Source: Bacillota bacterium
GTDB taxonomy: Bacteria > Bacillota > Clostridia > Lachnospirales > Bianqueaceae
Direction of reading: 5' to 3'
Length of the DNA stretch: 6,199 nucleotides
Assembly (NCBI GenBank): GCA_017474705.1
Contig: JAFVHC010000122.1
Coordinates: forward strand, 1 to 6,199
The notes under the pieces were generated by a model. The model saw only the letters and a list, made by a program, of their open reading frames with translations. It did not search any database and had not been told where the DNA came from. Below are positions 1 through 4,631 of this stretch, piece by piece; positions within the stretch are counted from its first letter, which is position 1; each line of letters opens with the position of its first letter. The position numbers and the translations under genes were made by a program.

Positions 1-520
1 CGTGCTTTTGCAATTCCCGTACGGCTTGATCGAAAACAGGCAGTGCATAACCTCGGCGTATATAATCCGCCGTCTTCTCATGTTTCGTCTGCAACCCCAA
101 CTCGATCCAAACAGGTTTGATACGGTTCAGTTCTTCCAGCAGATCCAGCACTTTCTCAGGCAGGCAGTCCGGCCGTGTGGCAATGGAAAGGATCACGATC
201 TCCGGGTGAGAGATCGCTTTCATGAACATACTGCGGAGCCGCTCGATCGGCGCATAGGTGTTGGTGAAAGCCTGGAAATATGCGATGTATCGACCTTCTC
301 CAGGAGGCATTTTATCTGCCACCAGCCTTTTGCCCTGTTCGATCTGCTCAGTGATCGACAGATCCGCTTCCGAGGCAAACTCTCCCGCTCCCGTGCAGAA
401 GATGCAGCCGCGCGTATCCAGCGTCCCATCCCGGTTAGGACAGGTACATCCGCCGTTCAGCGCGATCTTATACACTTTGCCCCCATAGCGGGCTTTCAAC
501 TCTTCTCCAATCGTTCTCAT
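1..520 (-). CDS. Radical SAM protein, YhcC/TIGR01212 type (3' end cut by window edge)
   Basis: The N-terminal 173 residues are visible; the rest lies beyond position 1 (family members are usually about 300 residues). The protein begins MRTIGEELKARYGGKVYKIA and then carries the iron-sulfur cluster motif C27-x11-C39-x2-C42, within the stretches CTCPNRDGT and GCIFC. This C-x11-C-x2-C spacing, rather than the standard C-x3-C-x2-C, with the surrounding CPNRDGT, is characteristic of the TIGR01212 (YhcC/YtqA) radical SAM family. Further family-like blocks are YFQAFTNTYAP (about 81-91), LSIATRPDCLP (111-121) and WIELGLQTKHEKTA (138-151). Such proteins bind a 4Fe-4S cluster and cleave S-adenosylmethionine; the substrate of this family is not established to my knowledge. 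The start ATG overlaps the stop of the upstream DUF1294 gene (ATGA), so translation is probably coupled. The family call is firm, the reaction unknown. Confidence 0.9.
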   Translation of the reverse strand, partial: MRTIGEELKARYGGKVYKIALNGGCTCPNRDGTLDTRGCIFCTGAGEFASEADLSITEQIEQGKRLVADKMPPGEGRYIAYFQAFTNTYAPIERLRSMFMKAISHPEIVILSIATRPDCLPEKVLDLLEELNRIKPVWIELGLQTKHEKTADYIRRGYALPVFDQAVRELQKH

Positions 521-801
521 GCCAGATACTTGATCAGCAGGGCGACCAGTGCGATCTGCACGATGAGGATCAGCGGCAGACCATACCGGAAGTACCAATG
601 TTTCGTTTTATGATGGAATACATGCATTCCTAGATTCGCTCCGATGCTGCCGAACAAAAGTGCCGGCAGGAACAGGCTTTTTTCCGAGATGCGCCACTCC
701 TGTCTGCGCGCCCTCTTCTTGTCGACGCCAAACAGAATGAATGCGATCAGGTTGATAATGACCAGATAAATGATGATGTAGGGAATATACTGCTGCCACA
801 T
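517..801 (-). CDS. DUF1294 family small membrane protein
   Basis: A 94-residue protein with three predicted membrane segments: about 6-25, 43-59 and 72-92. The first loop is basic (DKKRARRQEWRISEKSL), and HHKTKHWYF sits between segments two and three. The pattern of W-R-I-x-E followed by a Gly-rich helix (FGSIGANLGM) and H-K-T-x-x-x-x-F is the hallmark of DUF1294, whose function is unknown. The frame is open upstream to an ATG at 849, but the start at 801 is preferred: it is preceded by AAGGAG with an 8-nt spacer, and the protein then begins directly with the first membrane helix, as is usual for the family. It is the first gene of a two-gene unit with the radical SAM gene (4-bp overlap). No clear minus-strand promoter was found; the 801-880 intergenic region is shared with the divergent T-box promoter. 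Confidence 0.88.
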   Translation of the reverse strand: MWQQYIPYIIIYLVIINLIAFILFGVDKKRARRQEWRISEKSLFLPALLFGSIGANLGMHVFHHKTKHWYFRYGLPLILIVQIALVALLIKYLA

Positions 802-809
802 ATGATCAA

Positions 810-815
810 CTCCTT
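810..815 (-). promoter_or_regulatory. Ribosome binding site that sets the DUF1294 start
   Basis: On the minus strand this reads AAGGAG, followed by 8 nt (TTGATCAT) and the ATG at 801. It decides between this start and the upstream in-frame ATG at 849. Confidence 0.8.
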
Positions 816-836
816 GTATCTCACATATGAAATCAT

Positions 837-867
837 TTGACATGACCAATGATTCATGCTATATACT
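837..867 (+). promoter_or_regulatory. Sigma-A type promoter for the T-box / 2H phosphoesterase transcript
   Basis: A perfect -35 TTGACA lies at 837-842. Exactly 17 bp later is TATATA (860-865), preceded by TGC as in an extended -10 element. An overlapping TATACT (862-867) is a better hexamer but has 19-bp spacing. Transcription would start near 872-876, giving a leader of about 290 nt that opens just before T-box Stem I. The -35 box lies 36 bp upstream of the divergent DUF1294 start codon. The exact -10 is ambiguous. Confidence 0.65.
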
Positions 868-1062
868 ATAATAACACAAGAAAAGCCATGACGGAAAGAG
901 TAATTCATCACGAATCATCCAGAGAGAACGGCAGATCGGTGCAAGCCGTTTATGAGGACGATGAACGAAGACCATTCCCAAGCTGCAGGGCCGAACCATT
1001 CAGTAAGCCCTGACGTAAACCTACGTTACAGGAAAGGATTTGATGGAATCCGAAGTGAAAAG

Positions 1063-1095
1063 TCAAGGTGGAACCGTGCGTATCAGCACCCTTGA
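1063..1095 (+). promoter_or_regulatory. T-box antiterminator with 7-nt bulge
   Basis: Helix A1 is TCAAGG (1063-1068) with CCTTGA (1090-1095). Helix A2 is GTGC (1076-1079) with GCAC (1086-1089), closing a 6-nt loop. Between them the 5' strand carries the 7-nt bulge TGGAACC (1069-1075), the conserved T-box sequence. The variable base is A (TGGA), so the pairing tRNA acceptor end must be 5'-UCCA, i.e. discriminator U. The 3' strand is shared with the terminator, making the two structures mutually exclusive. Confidence 0.93.
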
Positions 1096-1129
1096 GACCA
1101 GGATCATGGTCTGCAAGGGTGCTTTTCTT
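1086..1129 (+). terminator. T-box regulated intrinsic terminator
   Basis: The stem is GCACCCTTG (1086-1094) with CAAGGGTGC (1114-1122), then an inner helix AGACCA/TGGTCT (1095-1100/1107-1112) with one bulged G, followed by TTTTCTT. Forming it uses the 3' strand of the antiterminator (1086-1095). It is 35 nt upstream of the start codon at 1165, so the only gene it can directly gate is the 2H phosphoesterase. Confidence 0.93.
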
Positions 1130-1164
1130 GTGTTAACTTTATTTTACAGAAAGGATCAAGACAC

Positions 1165-1734
1165 ATGAAAGCAACGATCGTACTGATCGCCGACACAAAG
1201 GCGGAGAATTATGGAAGGAAGCTCATGCTGGAAGCCCACAAAGCCGGCGGCATGGGATTCGAAATGGCACGTCTGCCCCAGCATGTTTCATTGAAGCAAC
1301 CCTTTTCCATACCCAATTTGGAGGACATAGAACAGTTTTTCGATGAATTTGCCGCTATTTTGCATCCTGTTCCCATAAAAATGCAAAGCATCGGCATTTT
1401 CCCAAGCAATGTGCTTGGCGGTATCCCCTCTGGCGGCATGAGCCTTGAAGTGGAACAGTCCGATGCCCTCAAGCAGGCACAAAAGCTCCTGTTCGAACGT
1501 CTGGAAGCACGCTTTGGCCCCTGCCCTGCGGAGCATGATGATGACTATATCTTCCACATGACCGTGGCCATCGGCGGCGCACCGTTCGAAAACTATCAGA
1601 AAGCCTATGAGGTGCTTTCGAAGATGGAATTCAACGAGGAATTCATTTTCAGCAAACTGGGTCTGCTCTACTATGATGACGACAACATCACGCCCGGAAC
1701 GTACTTCTGTTATAAAGTGGCCGCATTACGATGA
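1165..1734 (+). CDS. 2H phosphoesterase / LigT-like '2'-5' RNA ligase' family protein
   Basis: A 189-residue protein with the two signature H-x-[ST]-hydrophobic motifs of the 2H superfamily: H40-V-S42-L (in LPQHVSLKQPF) and H131-M-T133-V (in YIFHMTVAIG). Their spacing of about 90 residues and the total length fit bacterial LigT-like proteins, so both catalytic histidines and both partner residues are intact. Family members hydrolyse 2',3'-cyclic phosphates or related phosphodiesters at RNA ends or on small nucleotides, and some ligate RNA in vitro; the substrate here cannot be told. No signal peptide or membrane segment is seen, so it should be cytoplasmic. The start is supported by AAAGGA at 1150-1155, 9 nt before ATG. 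It is the only gene after the T-box terminator and is followed by its own terminator, hence monocistronic and T-box controlled. Confidence 0.88.
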   Translation: MKATIVLIADTKAENYGRKLMLEAHKAGGMGFEMARLPQHVSLKQPFSIPNLEDIEQFFDEFAAILHPVPIKMQSIGIFPSNVLGGIPSGGMSLEVEQSDALKQAQKLLFERLEARFGPCPAEHDDDYIFHMTVAIGGAPFENYQKAYEVLSKMEFNEEFIFSKLGLLYYDDDNITPGTYFCYKVAALR

Positions 1735-1752
1735 CACTTTTTCTGAAACGAC

Positions 1753-1784
1753 AAAACCCGCCTGAACAGCGGGTTTTCGTTTTA
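1753..1784 (+). terminator. Rho-independent terminator after the 2H phosphoesterase gene
   Basis: The stem is AAAACCCGC (1753-1761) with GCGGGTTTT (1769-1777) around a 7-nt loop, followed by CGTTTT. It begins 19 bp after the stop codon. The A-rich 5' arm could also give some termination on the opposite strand. Confidence 0.9.
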
Positions 1785-1827
1785 GTGTTCCCGCGATTTG
1801 TTGCTTTGATCCTCATATAAAGCTTCT

Positions 1828-1933
1828 AGCTCCACTGATTGGATCCAGAACCACGAATTTGGGTATTTGTGTCCACCCCAGCTGCCCAGGATTGATGACT
1901 TCAGTGGACACAAAACTCCGAAAACACGCTTTT
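1828..1933. repeat. Repeat unit 1
   Basis: The 5' part is the divergent type (TCCACTGATTGGATCC), resembling unit 4 rather than units 2 and 3. The long hairpin is 11 bp perfect: TTTGTGTCCAC (1866-1876) with GTGGACACAAA (1904-1914). The 3' part, from 1893 on, is identical to unit 2. Confidence 0.9.
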
Positions 1934-2039
1934 AGCTCCATCAAATGGATCTGGATCGACAAATTGGGAAATTTGTGTCCACTCCGACTGCTCAGGACTG
2001 ATGACTTCAGTGGACACAAAACTCCGAAAACACGCTTTT
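1934..2039. repeat. Repeat unit 2
   Basis: The short hairpin is TCCAT/ATGGA around CAA. The long hairpin is 12 bp perfect: TTTGTGTCCACT (1972-1983) with AGTGGACACAAA (2009-2020) around a 25-nt loop. This is the most regular unit. Confidence 0.9.
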
Positions 2040-2146
2040 AGCTCCATCAAATGGATCTGGATCGACAAATTGGGGAATTTATGTCCACTCCGACTGCTCA
2101 GGACTGATGACTTCACTGGACATAAAACTCTGAAAAACACGCTTAC
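2040..2146. repeat. Repeat unit 3
   Basis: The 5' part matches unit 2. The long hairpin is TTTATGTCCA (2078-2087) with TGGACATAAA (2117-2126), then one C-C mismatch (2088/2116) and a T-A pair. Relative to units 1 and 2, the fourth pair has changed from G-C to A-T on both arms. The tail has one extra A, giving a 107-bp unit. Confidence 0.9.
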
Positions 2147-2196
2147 AGCTCCACTGTTTGGATCCAGATCCACGAATTTGGGAATTTATGTCCACC
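2147..2196. repeat. Repeat unit 4, truncated
   Basis: Only the first half remains: the TCCA..TGGA hairpin, the GGATCC-type 5' part as in unit 1, and the left arm TTTATGTCCACC (2185-2196). After this the sequence leaves the repeat, so there is no right arm and no long hairpin. Confidence 0.85.
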
Positions 2197-2218
2197 GCTA
2201 AACTCCCAGCATCCAACC

Positions 2219-2264
2219 AAAAAGAGCCCTGCACAAATGCGGTCGGGCATGTACAGGGCTCTTT
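2219..2264 (-). terminator. Rho-independent terminator downstream of tRNA-Thr
   Basis: A perfect 11-bp stem, AAAGAGCCCTG (2221-2231) with CAGGGCTCTTT (2254-2264), encloses a 22-nt loop that can pair further (ATGC/GCAT, 2237-2240/2247-2250). On the minus strand the stem runs into five T residues (2223-2219). It lies 57 bp beyond the tRNA 3' end and probably terminates both the tRNA transcript and read-through from the MATE operon. On the plus strand only three T residues follow, so termination in that direction would be weaker. Confidence 0.82.
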
Positions 2265-2320
2265 GCAGGCATTAAGAAGTATGTAGCGGCTTTGATCTTT
2301 GATGCCATGGAAACAAAAAA

Positions 2321-2393
<73 letters not shown>

Positions 2394-2409
2394 ATTTGAC
2401 GCAAGTGAT

Positions 2410-2438
2410 ATACTACCATACTCAGTCGGAATTGTCAA
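2410..2438 (-). promoter_or_regulatory. Promoter of tRNA-Thr
   Basis: On the minus strand TTGACA (2438-2433) is followed by a 17-bp spacer and TAGTAT (2415-2410), ten bases before the predicted start region and 17 bp upstream of the tRNA 5' end. The perfect -35 and the spacing suggest the tRNA is transcribed independently of the MATE operon, which ends at 2448 with no terminator of its own. Confidence 0.75.
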
Positions 2439-2447
2439 CACCTTAAA

Positions 2448-3863
2448 TCAAGATTTTTTACGGTCATGCTTTGCGCGGAAAGCAGGCAGCGCTGCCTGCC
2501 CTTCCGGTGTGACCGGTTTGACCCAGCGTCCGGAATACATGTGGATCTGCATCAGTACGAAGCGGATGATCTCATCGATATAACAGCAGGCGAAGGTGAC
2601 CAGGAACGCGGTGTGCAGCTTCATGCCTGTCAGCCAGACCGCCGGTACCACCATGCACCACATGAACACGATCTCCAGGATCGTACCATATTTCGCGTCC
2701 CCCGCGGCCCGATACGTATCGTTCTGCGTCCAGTTGCACATGCGGATGACCGCCGCGATGCAATAGATGACCAGCATGCCCGTGCAGATCCTGAAGGACT
2801 CTCCCCGCAGGCTCATGGCATGCAGGATCGGTGTGTGCAGTCCCAGGATCGCCAGACAAAGGACAAAGATCGTTGTACCGCATAAAAGCACCAGGCGCTT
2901 GGCCCGTTCATAGGCAATGTCCAATTCACCGGCGCCTACTCGTGTTCCTACCACGATCGATGCGGCACTGGAGAACCCGGCGAAGAAGCCGATGACCAGG
3001 CCTTCCAGCGTACGGAAGACTGCGACCGCTGCGATGGCTTCTTCCGGCTGACGTCCCAGCACGATATTGATGACCATATTGCCCAGGCCGATCAAGAACT
3101 CATTGCAGATGATCGGGAAGCATTTGATGAAGTATTCCTTCACCTTATCCTTTTTCCAGATGAAATGTTTCCTGACGTGGAACAGATAGGGATACCCCTG
3201 CGCTTTTGCCAGTATAAGGACCACGATCATGTTGACGAACGCCGCCAGCACCGTGGCCAGGGCTGCGCCGCGGATCCCCATGGCAGGCAGGCCAAAATGG
3301 CCGTAGATCAGGATCCAGTTGAACACGATGTTCGTCAGGACCGAGGCGATCGCCGCGTACAGCGGGATACGAACACGGTCGGTACTGCGCAGCAAGGAGC
3401 TCATGGCCATGGAATAGACCTGCATCGGATAGGCGAAACCAACGATCTTCAGGTAAGTAACACCGATCTCCTGGATCGTCTTTTTATCCGTATAGACATG
3501 CATGACAACCTGTGGGAAAAAGATGGCCGCCACCGCGAATAGGATGCCCATAGTCATCATGCAGACCAGTGTCAGGCCGAAAGACCGGTCGATGCCATCC
3601 CCATCTCCTGCTCCATAGTATTGTGCGAAGAACAGCATGCCGCCGCCCACGAAGCCCCAGTAACAGGAGAACAACAACGAAGAAAACTGTGCGCAAAGTC
3701 CGACGGAACCAACGTAATTCTCGCCCAAACCGCCGATCATCATGGTGTCGATCATGCTGCCGGTGGTCGTCAGAAGGTTCTGCAGTGCGACCGGGATCGC
3801 GATCAACGCCACCATTTTGATAAATTCTCTCCACTTGAACGGAGTCTTTGTTACATTCGTCAT
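2448..3863 (-). CDS. MATE family multidrug/toxin efflux transporter
   Basis: A 471-residue integral membrane protein of the usual MATE length (about 450), with around twelve hydrophobic segments in two similar halves. Family-like blocks are visible: AIPVALQNLLTTTGSMIDTM and GGLGENYVGSVGL (about 22-56), and FNWILIYGHFGLPAMGIRGA (181-200) with ALATVLAAFVN following. The second half has FRTLEGLVIGFFAGFSSAAS and VGTRVGAGE. MATE proteins export cationic drugs, toxins or metabolites using a Na+ or H+ gradient; the substrate cannot be predicted. The start ATG overlaps the stop of the zinc-ribbon gene (ATGA). The nearest purine-rich stretch (GGAAGAAAGG, 3886-3877) is 13 nt away, which is long, so translation may depend on coupling. 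An in-frame ATG at residue 17 is an alternative start. The C-terminal tail ends in a basic KHDRKKS. Confidence 0.93.
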   Translation of the reverse strand: MTNVTKTPFKWREFIKMVALIAIPVALQNLLTTTGSMIDTMMIGGLGENYVGSVGLCAQFSSLLFSCYWGFVGGGMLFFAQYYGAGDGDGIDRSFGLTLVCMMTMGILFAVAAIFFPQVVMHVYTDKKTIQEIGVTYLKIVGFAYPMQVYSMAMSSLLRSTDRVRIPLYAAIASVLTNIVFNWILIYGHFGLPAMGIRGAALATVLAAFVNMIVVLILAKAQGYPYLFHVRKHFIWKKDKVKEYFIKCFPIICNEFLIGLGNMVINIVLGRQPEEAIAAVAVFRTLEGLVIGFFAGFSSAASIVVGTRVGAGELDIAYERAKRLVLLCGTTIFVLCLAILGLHTPILHAMSLRGESFRICTGMLVIYCIAAVIRMCNWTQNDTYRAAGDAKYGTILEIVFMWCMVVPAVWLTGMKLHTAFLVTFACCYIDEIIRFVLMQIHMYSGRWVKPVTPEGQAALPAFRAKHDRKKS

Positions 3864-4615
3864 CGCAGTCCGTCAGCCTTTCTTCCGGGGATCAGAGACG
3901 GCTCTTCCGTATTCATGAAGAGCATCGCCAGCGCGGCAAAGAAGAAGACATATCCAAGGCCGCCCATGACACTCAGGACAGTGTTTCCCGAGGTGATCAT
4001 GATCCCGATCAGCATCAGGAGACTTGCCGCACCAAGCATCGGAACGGTGATTAGGTTGGTCTGCAGATTGCCGGTAAGGTTCATCAGCATCAGGACGGCA
4101 CCCGCCAGGATCGCGATCTGCATCAAAAACAGCATAGCCGGCGTTTTCAGCCTGGCTCCTTCAGCTATAAGACTCAGATAAGCAAAAGACTGCATCACGG
4201 TTGCTCCGATCAGGACAGCGCTGGCTGCTTTGAACATCATATGGCGCGGATCGCGGGTGAACAGATGGCTGATGGTCAGACACATGGAGACCAGGAAAGC
4301 CAGGTTGCTGAGCAGTGCAAAAAGCGCGTACATCGGCAGATACTTCATAGCTCTGATCATGCCCGGCATGGTCTCACCGAAATAAAAGATCGCGTAAAAG
4401 ATCGCTCCAAGGAACAGGCAGACGCCGATGATCAGTTTCAGCGGACTGACTGTCATAGGCTGCTGATACCCTGGATACACCGGCGGTACCGGTCGGACCG
4501 GCTGTCCTCCGGTGTTCGGAATGCCCTGATAAGGCCGTGCAGCGACTTTCGTGCCGCAGTCCGGACAAAACTGCATTTCAGGCGTGATCTGACGCCCGCA
4601 TCCGGTACAGAACAT
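3860..4615 (-). CDS. Zinc-ribbon membrane protein, function unknown
   Basis: A 251-residue protein with an N-terminal zinc ribbon: C3-x2-C6 (FCTGCGRQI) and C17-x2-C20 (FCPDCGTKV). A Pro/Gly-rich linker follows at about 28-56, then six predicted membrane segments near 60-80, 93-118, 127-150, 158-180, 188-208 and 212-234, and a short charged tail. This zinc-ribbon-plus-membrane architecture is common in Bacillota proteins of unknown role; no catalytic motif is visible, and I do not assign a function. The start is supported by AAAGGGG 7 nt upstream. The gene begins 16 bp after the esterase fusion ends and overlaps the MATE start by 4 bp, so the three are very likely co-transcribed. It may be an accessory or regulatory membrane partner of the transporter, which is inference only. 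Confidence 0.82.
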   Translation of the reverse strand: MFCTGCGRQITPEMQFCPDCGTKVAARPYQGIPNTGGQPVRPVPPVYPGYQQPMTVSPLKLIIGVCLFLGAIFYAIFYFGETMPGMIRAMKYLPMYALFALLSNLAFLVSMCLTISHLFTRDPRHMMFKAASAVLIGATVMQSFAYLSLIAEGARLKTPAMLFLMQIAILAGAVLMLMNLTGNLQTNLITVPMLGAASLLMLIGIMITSGNTVLSVMGGLGYVFFFAALAMLFMNTEEPSLIPGRKADGLR

Positions 4616-4631
4616 GATATTACCCCTTTCT

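Larger units (their letters stand above)
885..1129 (+). ncRNA. T-box riboswitch leader (tRNA-sensing), probably threonine-specific
   Basis: All parts of a T-box are visible. Stem I begins near 885. Its basal helix is GGAA (893-896) with TTCC (975-978). The specifier loop has AGTA (899-902) opposite GAA (967-969), as in the usual loop-E motif. AGAGAG lies at 921-926, and the apical hairpin AACGGC/GCCGTT (927-932/945-950) contains the conserved GGTGCAA. A Stem II-type helix CAGGGC/GCCCTG (986-991/1007-1012) and a second helix ACGTA/TACGT (1013-1017/1022-1026) with the conserved CGTTACAG follow. A further hairpin GGATT/AATCC (1036-1040/1047-1051) precedes the antiterminator. The specifier is probably ACC (971-973, Thr, followed by A). 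GAC in the adjacent frame, or CGA at 966-968, cannot be excluded by geometry, but the bulge base (see antiterminator) demands a tRNA with U73, which fits Thr. Family knowledge: uncharged tRNA stabilises the antiterminator and switches the downstream gene on. Confidence 0.93.
1828..2196. repeat. Tandem array of about 106-bp structured repeats (3 whole units and 1 partial)
   Basis: AGCTCCA recurs at 1828, 1934, 2040 and 2147, giving periods of 106, 106 and 107 bp. Every whole unit has the same parts: a short hairpin (TCCA..TGGA), an AATT..GGG stretch, a left arm (TTTGTGTCCACT or variant), a spacer of about 25 bp with CAGGA.TGATGACTTC, the complementary right arm (AGTGGACACAAA or variant), and a tail ACTC.GAAAA.CACGCTT. 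Positions 1893-1968 and 1999-2074 are identical over 76 bp. The array lies between converging transcription units (2H phosphoesterase on plus, MATE/tRNA on minus), outside both terminators. Open frames cross it on both strands, but the period is not a multiple of three and none has a convincing start. I do not recognise the family. Confidence 0.92.

Noticed and set aside
2..613. Plus-strand open frame of about 200 codons opposite the radical SAM gene
   Set aside because: It is antisense to a well-recognised radical SAM protein and the DUF1294 gene, has no family-like motifs, and is explained as a shadow.
802..849. Longer DUF1294 start at 849
   Set aside because: The extra 16 residues are not membrane-like, and AAGGAG with correct spacing marks the ATG at 801.
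1828..2196. CRISPR array or integron attC sites
   Set aside because: Units are contiguous with no unique spacers, so not CRISPR. The inverted repeats lack the RYYYAAC/GTTRRRY core sites of attC and there is no integrase in the window.
2265..2320. Possible small RNA or hairpin between tRNA-Thr and its terminator (GGCAT/ATGCC)
   Set aside because: Only a 5-bp stem with a wide loop; more simply this is the tRNA 3' trailer.
3621..4181. Plus-strand open frame antisense to the MATE and zinc-ribbon genes
   Set aside because: It is a low-complexity, Arg/His/Ser-rich translation typical of antisense frames, covering two clear minus-strand genes.
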